Shown: positions 49,711 through 58,257 of the stretch, one piece after another
How the letters are laid out: every line of letters starts with the position of its first letter
Numbering within the stretch: position 1 is the first letter of the stretch
DNA from: Bacillota bacterium
GTDB lineage: Bacteria; Bacillota; Clostridia; Oscillospirales; Oscillospiraceae
Length of the DNA: 64,000 nt
Direction of reading: 5' to 3'
Assembly (NCBI GenBank): GCA_023459875.1
Contig: JAEWRY010000044.1
Coordinates: 62,001-126,000, forward strand
Made by a program: the position numbers and the translations under genes
Notes under the pieces: model-generated
The model's database searches: none
What the model was told of the DNA's origin: nothing
The model's input: the letters and a program-made list of their open reading frames with translations, nothing else

Positions 49711-50452
49711 ATAATACTTTTGACAAAAAGCTTTTTGTCCGTTCCTCTGCGGGGCTTTCAAAAAGCGCTTTCGGAGAATTCTCTTCCACAATCTTGCCCT
49801 GATCCATAAAAAGCACCCGGTCGCCCACCTCGCGGGCAAAGCCCATCTCGTGGGTGACCACCACCATGGTCATGCCTTCCAGCGCCAGTCCCTTCATCAC
49901 GTCGAGCACCTCACCCACCATCTCGGGATCAAGAGCGGAGGTCGGTTCATCGAAGAGCATGACTTCTGGGTTCATGCACAGCGCGCGGACAATTGCAATA
50001 CGCTGCTTCTGTCCGCCCGAAAGCTGGCTGGGGTAAGCCCCCGCTCGGTCGGCCAATCCTACCCGAGCTAAAAGCGCCTGTGCCTGCTGCTCAGCTTCCT
50101 GCTGCGGTTTTTTCAGCAGCTTCATAGGTGCGATGGTCATATTTTTCAGAACTGTCATATGGGGGAACAGATTGAAATGCTGAAAAACCATACCCATCTT
50201 CTGCCGATGAAGATTAATATTAGCCTTTGGATCGGTAATATCGACACCTTTAAACAACACCCGTCCGCCCGTGGGCCTTTCCAGTAGGTTGAGACAACGC
50301 AGAAAGGTGGATTTTCCACTGCCCGACGGGCCAATCACCACGACCACCTCGCCGCGCCTGATTTCAGCGTCAACTCCGTCGAGAGCTTTGATCTTGCCGC
50401 CATTAAAGTGCTTATGCAAGTTTTCCACTCGGATAATCGGATCAGCGGTCAC
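49709..50452 (-). CDS. Polar amino acid ABC transporter, ATP-binding protein (GlnQ-like)
   Basis: A 247-residue ABC ATPase: Walker A GPSGSGKST, Q-loop FQHFNLFPHMTV, signature LSGGQKQRIAI, Walker B LFDEPTSALDPE and switch His in THEMGFA, all of the polar-amino-acid uptake (GlnQ/HisP) family. It drives the permease encoded just upstream; the two genes overlap by 11 nt. Third gene of binding protein-permease-ATPase. Confidence 0.94.
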   Translation of the reverse strand: MTADPIIRVENLHKHFNGGKIKALDGVDAEIRRGEVVVVIGPSGSGKSTFLRCLNLLERPTGGRVLFKGVDITDPKANINLHRQKMGMVFQHFNLFPHMTVLKNMTIAPMKLLKKPQQEAEQQAQALLARVGLADRAGAYPSQLSGGQKQRIAIVRALCMNPEVMLFDEPTSALDPEMVGEVLDVMKGLALEGMTMVVVTHEMGFAREVGDRVLFMDQGKIVEENSPKALFESPAEERTKSFLSKVL

Positions 50453-51215
50453 TGCTGCGCAGCCTCCTTTCCAACTTCCTCATCAGTACTGTAAAAAACA
50501 TAACCAGAATCAGATAGATGATTGCCACGCCAAGAAGCGGCATTAGGTCCACATAGCTTACTCCCCGGACAAGATTGCCGGCTCGGGTCAGATCGGTAAG
50601 CCCCACATAGCCCGAAACAGCTGTCTCTTTGAGAAGCACAATGAATTCATTAACCAAGGTGGGTAATACAGCTTTGAACGCCTGAGGCAAAATAACATAC
50701 GTCATGGTATGTACATACCCGAAACCCAAACTGCGTCCGGCCTCGGACTGACCACTGTCCACTGACATGATTCCGCCCCGGATGATTTCGGCTACATAAG
50801 CTCCCGAGTTAACTCCAAAAGCGATAACGCCGACGAGTATTTTATTTTTGGTACTGGCCAAAATCACAAAGTAAAGAATCATGATCTGCACTACGACAGG
50901 AGTTCCTCGAATTACGGTTAAGTATACCTTGCAGATGGCGTCGCCAATCGCTAAAATGCCTTTCCCCAAACTTGGCCGCATTGATGATTCATTCGTATCC
51001 CAGGAAACACGTATCAGAGAAACCACAATACCCAGCGCCAAACCTAAAAGAACCGCAAAAATAGTGATTTCTAATGTGTTCCCCAATCCTCTGACGAAAT
51101 ATTTATACCGATTGTCATAAATAAAAGATTTATAACAATCATAACAAATATCAATTACCCAGCCCGGCATGTTTTTCAGCCAGAGCGGTATGGTTTCCAG
51201 CCAGGCTGCTTCCAT
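50442..51215 (-). CDS. Polar amino acid ABC transporter, permease
   Basis: A 257-residue permease starting at the ATG at 51215, behind AAGGAGG. The HisM/GlnP-type domain is clear: GLGNTLEITIFAVLLGL, TVIRGTPVVVQIMILYF, GAYVAEIIRGGIMSVD and the EAA loop SGQSEAGRSLGFGYVHTMTYVILPQAFKAVLP. The 45-residue N-terminal leader before the first helix is longer than usual (PLWLKNMPGWVIDICYDCYK). It works as a homodimer or with another subunit. Confidence 0.93.
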   Translation of the reverse strand: MEAAWLETIPLWLKNMPGWVIDICYDCYKSFIYDNRYKYFVRGLGNTLEITIFAVLLGLALGIVVSLIRVSWDTNESSMRPSLGKGILAIGDAICKVYLTVIRGTPVVVQIMILYFVILASTKNKILVGVIAFGVNSGAYVAEIIRGGIMSVDSGQSEAGRSLGFGYVHTMTYVILPQAFKAVLPTLVNEFIVLLKETAVSGYVGLTDLTRAGNLVRGVSYVDLMPLLGVAIIYLILVMFFTVLMRKLERRLRSSDR

Positions 51216-51234
51216 AGTCTTTCCTCCTTGCAAA

Positions 51235-51258
51235 CAAGGGGCGGTCACCCGCCCCTTG
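51235..51258 (-). other. Stem-loop between binding-protein and permease genes
   Basis: CAAGGGGCGG (51235-51244) / CCGCCCCTTG (51249-51258), followed on the minus strand by TTTG. Such hairpins commonly keep binding-protein mRNA higher than permease mRNA. Confidence 0.65.
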
Positions 51259-51274
51259 CAGTAGGCCTTTTCGT

Positions 51275-52108
51275 CTAGTTCGCGGAAATATACTTGTCGA
51301 TGATCTTCTTTACGGTGCCGTCTGCAATGAGTTCCTTCAGTGCGCCATCCACTTTGTTCAGAAGCTCGGTGTTGTCCTTGGCAATTGCAATCGCATAGTC
51401 TTCTGTTGTATAGGCGGTGTCCAGAATCTTCAGGCCTTCATTCGCCGCCACGAAAGCTTTGGCGGGCTCGTTGTCGATAATGACGCAATCCACTTGACCG
51501 TTTTTCAGCGCCATAACAGCGTCGGCACCCTTATTGTAACGTTCGACGGTTCCCATGCCTTTGTCTTCAATATCCCAAGTGGCATACATGTCACCGGTAG
51601 TGGAGAGCTGTACGCCGATGGTATGTTTGGCGCCTTCCGCAGTGAGGTCTTCAGCCTTGGTAATGGCGGAGTCATTCTTTACAATAATAACCTGTACTCC
51701 GGTAGCATAGCTGGTGGTAAAATTAACTTCTTCCAACCGTTCGTCGGTAACTGTCATGCCTGCCATGCCCATGTCAATCTTGCCGCTCTTTACTGAGGAA
51801 ATGATGGAATCAAATTCCATATCCTCGATTTTCAGTTCCATGCCAAGTTTTTCTGCAATGGCTGCTGCAATCTCGGCGTCAATGCCGGTGACTTTATCGT
51901 TCTCATAGAACTCATAGGGCGGGAATTCGGCGTTAGTCCCCATAGTCAAAACGGTTTTTTCAGGAGCGGCGGAAGCGGACGGCGTAGCGGATGCGGATGG
52001 GGCCGCGGAAGGGGATGCGGTCGACGAAGAACCGGAGCAGCCGGCCAAAAGGCCGAAGCAGAGCGTCAGCGCAAGAGCGAGGCTCAGAGCGAGCTTCATC
52101 TTTTTCAT
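51275..52108 (-). CDS. Polar amino acid ABC transporter, substrate-binding lipoprotein
   Basis: A 277-residue lipoprotein: signal peptide and lipobox LLAGC, a Ser/Ala/Pro linker of about 25 residues, then a family 3 binding domain (TNAEFPPYEFYENDKVTGID, MELKIEDMEFDSIISSVKSG, MAGMTVTDERLEEVNFTTSY). The substrate is probably a polar amino acid; cystine or glutamine cannot be distinguished. First gene of the operon with a good promoter upstream. Confidence 0.94.
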   Translation of the reverse strand: MKKMKLALSLALALTLCFGLLAGCSGSSSTASPSAAPSASATPSASAAPEKTVLTMGTNAEFPPYEFYENDKVTGIDAEIAAAIAEKLGMELKIEDMEFDSIISSVKSGKIDMGMAGMTVTDERLEEVNFTTSYATGVQVIIVKNDSAITKAEDLTAEGAKHTIGVQLSTTGDMYATWDIEDKGMGTVERYNKGADAVMALKNGQVDCVIIDNEPAKAFVAANEGLKILDTAYTTEDYAIAIAKDNTELLNKVDGALKELIADGTVKKIIDKYISAN

Positions 52109-52171
52109 TTTATTCTCTCCTCTTTCTTATAAATAGGGTCAAATCTCATCTGGGATCTTAGACAGTTGAAA

Positions 52172-52200
52172 ATTATACACGATTCCCCCTGAAAACGCAA
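52172..52200 (-). promoter_or_regulatory. Promoter of the amino acid ABC operon
   Basis: On the minus strand TTGCGT (52195-52200), 17-bp spacer, TATAAT (52172-52177). Confidence 0.75.
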
Positions 52201-52261
52201 GCAATATTCATTTATTCATTATATTTATGCATATTATGTTGTCGTCTCACTTTGTCAGCTT

Positions 52262-52294
52262 AAAAAAGGCCGCTGCCTGTCCGGCAGCGGCCTT
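52262..52294 (-). terminator. Terminator of the oligopeptide transporter operon
   Basis: A 12-bp stem AAGGCCGCTGCC (52266-52277) / GGCAGCGGCCTT (52283-52294); the minus strand continues with TTTTTT. Confidence 0.9.
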
Positions 52295-52300
52295 ATGTAT

Positions 52301-54001
52301 TCAGCTCATTCTGGCATAGCCGAAGAAGAAATAGCCCAGCGGGTTATAGTAAACGCCCTGGAGATTCGGATCGACGCAGAAACAATAGGTATAGAAAAAG
52401 ACGGGGGCAAGGGCATAGTCCCGGCCAATGAGTATATCCTCCGCTTTATGCAGCGCCTTCATCCGTTCGGCGGGCGCGCTGGTGGACTTCGCGGTCGCTA
52501 TGGCGGAATCAAACTCGGTGCCGGAGTAGTGGGCGATATTGTTGCCGCCGCCCGTCTGCCAGAGATCCAGGAAGGAACTCGGATCGTTGTAATCGGCAAA
52601 CCAGACGCTGCCTGCCATATTATAATCGCCGTCGTAACAGGTCTGCAGGACAACCGCCCAATCCTGGTTGCTGAGCGTCACGCTTACTCCCAGTTCCTCC
52701 GACCACATACTCTGAAGCGCTTCGGCGATCGTTTCGTTGCGGTCGTCGGTATTGTAAAGATACTCCACGGCAGGGAAGCCCTTGCCGCTTGGATATCCGG
52801 CTTCCGCCAGGAGCATCCTGGCTTTGTCGCAATTGGCTTTATAGGCTTCATCGGTCACCGGGGCCGGCCAGTAATTTCCGCCCGCGGTGCGGAAGTCGTC
52901 GCTGCCTGGTCCGCCGGTGTCATACACGCCATAGGGCACAAAGCCGGTTGCGGGCCTTTCGCCCGCCTGGGTTACACGCTCCACGATATAGCGGCTGTCG
53001 ATCGCCAGCGTGAACGCCTGCCTGACACGCGCGTCGTCGAAAGGATAGCTCTGGGTCTGGAACGAAATAAAGTAAGTGCCCAGATTATTTGCCGCGGTCA
53101 TGGTTCCGTTAGCCAGAAGCGTTGCGGCCTCCTCAGTCGGAACGCTCTCGATGAAAGAATAGTCGCCGGCCTTAAATCCGTTATAAATGGCGTTTTCGTC
53201 GTCTGAGAATTTAAAAGTTATGGAATTGGGGCCAAGATTTTTCGCATCATAATGGTACTCATTCGGCACGGCTACGATTTTATCGTTTTGGATCCATTCC
53301 GACAGTTTGTATGTTCCGTTGGAGAGATAGGTGTCGGGGCTGAACGTCCATTGGTCGCCGCTCTTTTCAATCACGTCCTGCCGGACGGGAAGCAGGGCAG
53401 GAAATGCGCAGATCTCAAGAAAATAGGGACAGTTATAGGTAATATTCACTACGAACGTGGTGTCATCGGCAGCGGAAACGCCCAGGGCTGAGGGCTCGTC
53501 TTCACCAGCCATAATCTCGTTGGCGTTTACCACCATATCGGCAATATAGCTGTAGCTGGCGGCTGTGTCGGGATCCACAAGACGCCGCCAGGAATATACA
53601 AAGTCGCCGGCGGTGACCCGTTTCCCGTCGCTCCAGAAAATATCGTCCCTGAGTTTGAACGTATAGGCGAGCGTGCCGTCGTCATTCTTCTTCACTTCGT
53701 AGCTCTCAGCCTGCCCGTTGGTGAGAACGGCGTTGCCCTCGCCGTCGTCCTTCCATTTCATCAGTCCTTCAAAGAAATGCTGAATCATAATCGCGCCGTC
53801 AACCGTGCAGTTGAGCGCGGGGTCGATTGTCTCGGGATTGGGCGCGATACACACCGTCAGATCAAAGAGCTTTTCAGCCGATGCAGGATTGTCCGTGGGC
53901 GTGGCTGTCGAGACCTTCCCTCCTCCGGCGCAGCCGGAGAGCGCGGAGAACAACATGATTGCGGCCAGAAGCAGCGGTAAGCGCTTCCTCCAATTCTTCA
54001 T
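52301..54001 (-). CDS. Oligopeptide ABC transporter, substrate-binding lipoprotein (OppA-like)
   Basis: A 566-residue lipoprotein starting at the ATG at 54001, behind GGGAGG; the open frame upstream to 54151 lacks a signal peptide. Lipobox LSGC is followed by a family 5 binding domain (CIAPNPETIDPALN, LRDDIFWSDGKRVTAGDFVYSWRR, FNGFKAGDY-like segment NGFKAGDYSF, AFTLAIDSRYIVE). It delivers peptides to the two permeases encoded upstream. It is last in the operon, 163 nt after oppC. Confidence 0.93.
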   Translation of the reverse strand: MKNWRKRLPLLLAAIMLFSALSGCAGGGKVSTATPTDNPASAEKLFDLTVCIAPNPETIDPALNCTVDGAIMIQHFFEGLMKWKDDGEGNAVLTNGQAESYEVKKNDDGTLAYTFKLRDDIFWSDGKRVTAGDFVYSWRRLVDPDTAASYSYIADMVVNANEIMAGEDEPSALGVSAADDTTFVVNITYNCPYFLEICAFPALLPVRQDVIEKSGDQWTFSPDTYLSNGTYKLSEWIQNDKIVAVPNEYHYDAKNLGPNSITFKFSDDENAIYNGFKAGDYSFIESVPTEEAATLLANGTMTAANNLGTYFISFQTQSYPFDDARVRQAFTLAIDSRYIVERVTQAGERPATGFVPYGVYDTGGPGSDDFRTAGGNYWPAPVTDEAYKANCDKARMLLAEAGYPSGKGFPAVEYLYNTDDRNETIAEALQSMWSEELGVSVTLSNQDWAVVLQTCYDGDYNMAGSVWFADYNDPSSFLDLWQTGGGNNIAHYSGTEFDSAIATAKSTSAPAERMKALHKAEDILIGRDYALAPVFFYTYCFCVDPNLQGVYYNPLGYFFFGYARMS

Positions 54002-54164
54002 TCTGTTACCTCCCAGTATTTTTCGATGAAAGCCGCCTGCGGGGTGAAGAGCCGAAAACTGTACTTTCTTAGATATGCTGTTTAAGCAGATTCTTTGGTT
54101 TGGTATTGGAAGGCAAAGGCGAAGCGTCTTTATCTGCAAGGCGGTTCCCACACCCGCGCCCCTT

Positions 54165-55388
54165 CTAACCGTTCAGCCGGGGGTCCAGTGCGTCGCGTAG
54201 GGCGTCGCCCAGAACATTAAAGGAAAGGATGATCAGGCAAAGAAGCACAGAGGGAACAACGAGCCGGTAAGTATACGTGTAGATTCCTCCCAGAGCGTCG
54301 GCGGTGAGGGCTCCCAGACTGGTCATCGGCGCAGAGACGCCCAGCCCCAGGAAGGAAAGTGAGGATTCCAGAAAGATGGCTGAGGGGATCAGTAAACAGG
54401 TGGTGACTAAAATCTGTCCGGCGCAGTTGGGGAGAAGATGCCGCAGGATAACGCGCGTGCCGCTTGCGCCCAAAGCCCTTGCGGCCACTATGTATTCCTG
54501 ATTTTTAAGCTGCAGCACCTGCCCGCGGATAATACGGCTCATACCCACCCAGTACATCAGCCCGAAGGCGATAAAAACGGAAGCGACGGAAGGACCGATT
54601 ATGGTCATGAACTTTGCGGCGCCTGTACCGGGATTCACCATCGTATAATCGTCGATTGCCGGTTTGAGGAAGGTAACCAACAGAAGCACCACCAGGATTT
54701 CCGGAATGGAGTAGATGATGTCTACAATGCGCATCATGACCGCATCCACCAGGCCGCCGAAATAACCTGAAACGGCTCCGTAGACACAGCCGATGACGAG
54801 CACAATCATCGCCGCGCAGACGCCCACCACAAGCGACAGCCGGGTCCCCACCATCAGCCGCACCAGAAGGTCACGGCCGAGGGTATCTGTGCCCAGAATA
54901 TGCGGAAAGATGTTTTCTCCCGCGGCAATCAGCTCCAGCTCCCGGGCCGAAAAGCCGAACGGCTTAGCGGAAATCCCAAGCTCCCGGGCAATCTGCCTTT
55001 TCGTTGCGTCTTTACGCCCGGAATCGCGAACTTCTGAAAGCGCCTCGTCGATTTTTTCCTGGTCCTCCGGCGTGTAATGATAATATAAAAGGTTTCCGGC
55101 AGTCTTGTCGGTCTGGTCATAAGAATAAGGAATGAAAAGTGGTCCGATAAACGCAAATAAGACGAGAGCGGCCAAAACAGCGAGAGGAACCATGACTGCC
55201 GTATTCTTTTTCATCCGGAGCCAGACGCTTGTCCGGCAGGAACCGTCCATACGCGAGTTTATCAGGCTCTCCTTCTCATGAGCGGAGGCCGGTTTAAAAT
55301 CGTCCGCCGTATGCCGGCACCCTTCCGGGCTTACCACATCCGGCGAGAAAAAGCACGAAGGGGAATCTTTTGAGCAGTCCGCCGGCAT
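54165..55388 (-). CDS. Oligopeptide ABC transporter permease (OppC/DppC-like)
   Basis: A 407-residue permease with the LGTDTLGRDLLVRLMVG motif and EAA loop AARALGASGTRVILRHLLPN. A 58-residue soluble N-terminal extension, including several cysteines, precedes the KNTAVMVPLAVLAALVLF first helix. An insertion of about 60 charged residues sits between helix 1 and the conserved LGTD motif, outside the membrane, where most OppC proteins have about 20. The gene follows oppB after only 2 nt. Confidence 0.92.
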   Translation of the reverse strand: MPADCSKDSPSCFFSPDVVSPEGCRHTADDFKPASAHEKESLINSRMDGSCRTSVWLRMKKNTAVMVPLAVLAALVLFAFIGPLFIPYSYDQTDKTAGNLLYYHYTPEDQEKIDEALSEVRDSGRKDATKRQIARELGISAKPFGFSARELELIAAGENIFPHILGTDTLGRDLLVRLMVGTRLSLVVGVCAAMIVLVIGCVYGAVSGYFGGLVDAVMMRIVDIIYSIPEILVVLLLVTFLKPAIDDYTMVNPGTGAAKFMTIIGPSVASVFIAFGLMYWVGMSRIIRGQVLQLKNQEYIVAARALGASGTRVILRHLLPNCAGQILVTTCLLIPSAIFLESSLSFLGLGVSAPMTSLGALTADALGGIYTYTYRLVVPSVLLCLIILSFNVLGDALRDALDPRLNG

Positions 55389-55390
55389 GG

Positions 55391-56332
55391 TTACGCCTCC
55401 TCCTTCGCCAAATCGATCCTGGGATCGACGGCATGGTAGAGGATATCCACCGCCATATTCATAAACACCAAAAGAGCCGTTAGAAACATCGTGGTCCCCA
55501 TAATCAAGGGATAATCGCGGTTTAGGATGCTCTGGGTAAAATACCTGCCCAGCCCCGGAATGCCGAACACCTTTTCCACGACAAAGCTGCCCGATAAAAC
55601 GAAGGCCGTAAGGGGTCCCAGGCTGGTAATGATGGGAACAAGCGCGTTTCGAAGGGCGTGTCCGAAAATGAGTTTTCCCGCTGGGAGTCCTTTTGCCTTG
55701 GCAGCCCGCATATACTCCTGACCCAGCTCATCCAGCATGGAGGAACGGGTCTGACGGGCAATAAAGCACATGGGGTAAAACCCAAGCGTACAGCAGGGCA
55801 GAACGTAGGATCTCCAGTCGTGCGCGTTAAAGGCGTTGGGCAACAGCGGGAATACTCCGCCCGCGGTAAATAGGACCATGAGCATAACCGCGGCGACGAA
55901 TTCCGGCGTAGCCGCCCCCAGACTGCTCACCACCCGCACAGCGCTGTCCGTCAACCTTCCCCGCCGCCAGGCCGCGAGACACCCGACAAAGATCCCTGTC
56001 GGCACCGACCAAAGAAGCGCGCAGATTCCGATCCGCGCCGAAACGGGAAACATTTGGAGGATGATGTCGCGCACCGGATAGTTCTTCATCATCTTGACGG
56101 AAACGCCGAAATCGCCTTTCAGTACGTTGCCCAGATATTTTGCAAGCTGCACGGGAAGGGGCTTGTCCAGCCCATACTTGGCATTCAGGGCGTCAATTGT
56201 GGACTGGGAGGGATTCTTATCCGAAAGCCATGGGTTGCCCGGAACGGCATTCATCAGGAAGAATGTGATGCACGCAACCAGGAGAACGGTGAGAACCGCT
56301 ATTAGAACCCGCTTCATCACATACTTTGCCAC
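55391..56332 (-). CDS. Oligopeptide ABC transporter permease (OppB/DppB-like)
   Basis: A 313-residue permease with six helices, the N-terminal KRVLIAVLTVLLVACITFFLM and EAA loop YMRAAKAKGLPAGKLIFGHALRNALVP, with the usual MGTTMFLTALLVFMNMAVDILY end. It starts with GTG at 56332, 7 nt after GGGGAG. It pairs with OppC. No OppD/OppF ATPase gene follows or precedes within the window. Confidence 0.93.
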   Translation of the reverse strand: MAKYVMKRVLIAVLTVLLVACITFFLMNAVPGNPWLSDKNPSQSTIDALNAKYGLDKPLPVQLAKYLGNVLKGDFGVSVKMMKNYPVRDIILQMFPVSARIGICALLWSVPTGIFVGCLAAWRRGRLTDSAVRVVSSLGAATPEFVAAVMLMVLFTAGGVFPLLPNAFNAHDWRSYVLPCCTLGFYPMCFIARQTRSSMLDELGQEYMRAAKAKGLPAGKLIFGHALRNALVPIITSLGPLTAFVLSGSFVVEKVFGIPGLGRYFTQSILNRDYPLIMGTTMFLTALLVFMNMAVDILYHAVDPRIDLAKEEA

Positions 56333-56352
56333 TGTCTCACTCCCCTGAGCTA

Positions 56353-57237
56353 TCAGTCAAAGCCAAAGCCAAGATATCCGGTTTGCTCCCCGTTCCAGAT
56401 TCTGTGCAGGTCCTCCCTGTACCATTTCATCATTCCAAAAGGCTGCGCATTCTCCCCATCGTCGAAGGCGGGAGTTCTTACCTGGTAGCGCGAAGCGGGC
56501 ACCGCCGCGGCCAGGGCCGCCAGACCCTGGGAGAGTGCCCGGGGCGGGAGAAGAAGTTCTTTGATTTCCGCGTAATCCGACCGGCTTTTTTCAATGGCGG
56601 CGCAGCCCTCCGCACCGGATACTTCAAGCCGGAAAAGTCCTCCTCCCGACGCCTCCGAAATCCAGTTTTGCAGGGAAAGCAGCGGCTGACCGTAGCTAAT
56701 GTGGAACCGGCCGGTCAGTAGCCTCTCTCGAAGTACGCCATACTCCTCGGGGCCGACCTTTTCCGCCCGGTCATCCTCACCGATACGGGATATTTCGTAC
56801 TGGGCAACCTCCCGGATGCATTTTATAAAGCACTTCCGGTAACCATGGGATCCGAAGTATTCGTAGAGGGACTTTTCGGCGGGCACAAGGACGACGCAGT
56901 CGGCCCCCCGCTCCTTCAAATACCGGTCGGCATAGTCCAGAACCGCCCCGCCCATGCCCCGGCTCCGGTCCTCAGGCCGGGTGCAGAAGGCATAGATATA
57001 CCCCGCAGAGGCGCGTTCTCTGTCGGGGAGGCACACTGTCATGGGGAGAATTGCCGTCATGGCGCGCACTTCTCCCTTTTCCGCCAACACAACCACATCC
57101 CGGGGGGTGCAGCACTTGCTGTAAAAATAATCCAGAAACTCCTGACTGTCGCTGAATACCCTCCGCCATAAAGCCATTTGCTGCGGCAGCTCCTCTGGAA
57201 GGGCGGGCCGCAGTTCCCAGTCCCCGCTGTTTTTCAT
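56353..57237 (-). CDS. GNAT-family N-acetyltransferase (Eis-like architecture)
   Basis: A 294-residue protein with an N-terminal GNAT domain (residues 5-150): TAILPMTVCL, AGYIYAFCTRPEDRSRGMGGAVLDY (acetyl-CoA loop RSRGMGG) and CVVLVPAEKSLYEYFGSHGYRK. A second unrelated-looking domain follows, as in Eis-type two-domain acetyltransferases. The substrate is unknown. It overlaps the DUF2156 gene by 4 nt and is 20 nt from oppB, so all five genes seem to be one transcript. Confidence 0.85.
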   Translation of the reverse strand: MKNSGDWELRPALPEELPQQMALWRRVFSDSQEFLDYFYSKCCTPRDVVVLAEKGEVRAMTAILPMTVCLPDRERASAGYIYAFCTRPEDRSRGMGGAVLDYADRYLKERGADCVVLVPAEKSLYEYFGSHGYRKCFIKCIREVAQYEISRIGEDDRAEKVGPEEYGVLRERLLTGRFHISYGQPLLSLQNWISEASGGGLFRLEVSGAEGCAAIEKSRSDYAEIKELLLPPRALSQGLAALAAAVPASRYQVRTPAFDDGENAQPFGMMKWYREDLHRIWNGEQTGYLGFGFD

Positions 57238-58151
57238 TCCTTTACCTTTACGGCGGTCAGCTTTTCCGCCATCATATCCGGATAATAGGATTCCTTGGAC
57301 TTGCGCAGCCCCTCGATCCCCATATCCTCCTCACGGTTCAGATAGCGCAGTTCGGGATGCCGCGAGCGCAGGCTGCGGGCAAGCTCCCGGTTAATGAGAG
57401 AAAAAGCGCCAGGAAGCTCGGAATAGGCCTTTTCAAAATGAACGTCGTAGGTATCCGCATTCAGCCGGTCGGCGATGGTAAACGCCACCACCTCGCCGTA
57501 TACCCGCAAAAGTCCGCCCTCCAGGCCCAACGCTTTATAATTGGAAAAGGCGCAGTTTAAAGCGGTTTCTTCGCTCTGCATGGATACTTCGTCGGTTTTC
57601 CCCTCCCGTTCCGCGGCGCGGCGGTACCATTCTCTGTTTACCACAAGGCACTCTGCCAGAGATTCCGGGGTAAGCTCCTCAAACCGCCAGTCAGGACAAT
57701 CGGCCTCCATCCTGTTGCAGTGATTGCGTTTGGCGTGCAACTTCTTGCCTTTCAGATCAGCCAGCCGGTTAATGTCGTAAATATAATCGGCGCCGTTCCG
57801 ATCGGTAATGAATTGAAACTTTCCGGGGTACAGGGCCTCCAGTTCGGAAAGGTGGGACGGCGCAAGGCAGATAAGCCGGAAGGGTACTCCCCGTTCCTTT
57901 GCGTCTGCTTCCAGCTCTAACAGGGCATTTTTCACCTTTCCCTGTCCCACCGGCCACAGATACCCGCATCCGGCTGAGCCGGTCAGCCGCACCGCAAGGA
58001 ATCCATCCACGAAAGCAAGTTTTTGGGAAAAAGCGTGGTTCCAGATAAAAAGATTGGTAAAATCATACTCGCAGCCCAATTCTGCGGCATGGGCAAGGAG
58101 TGCGTCCACCCACGTTTTGTCTGATATTATCGGAGTTCGGAAATCGATCAT
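57234..58151 (-). CDS. DUF2156 phosphatidylglycerol lysyltransferase-like protein
   Basis: A 305-residue protein beginning at the ATG at 58151 with AGGAGAA upstream; the open frame reaches 58199 but family members start MIDF. It opens IDFRTPIISDKTWVDALL, with YDFTNLFIWN and the LRYLNREEDMGIEGLRKSK end, matching the DUF2156 fold of two GNAT-like repeats as in the C-terminal domain of MprF. It has no membrane domain. Stand-alone cytosolic members may aminoacylate other acceptors; the substrate is unknown. Confidence 0.85.
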   Translation of the reverse strand: MIDFRTPIISDKTWVDALLAHAAELGCEYDFTNLFIWNHAFSQKLAFVDGFLAVRLTGSAGCGYLWPVGQGKVKNALLELEADAKERGVPFRLICLAPSHLSELEALYPGKFQFITDRNGADYIYDINRLADLKGKKLHAKRNHCNRMEADCPDWRFEELTPESLAECLVVNREWYRRAAEREGKTDEVSMQSEETALNCAFSNYKALGLEGGLLRVYGEVVAFTIADRLNADTYDVHFEKAYSELPGAFSLINRELARSLRSRHPELRYLNREEDMGIEGLRKSKESYYPDMMAEKLTAVKVKE

Positions 58152-58257
58152 AAAAATAACTTCTCCTAGAGAATGCACAAACGGCATCAAATATTGCATA
58201 AAAAAAGATTAAATTTGTTTTACAGAGAAAAAGCTCTTCTCCACTTAGTTGTTTGCC

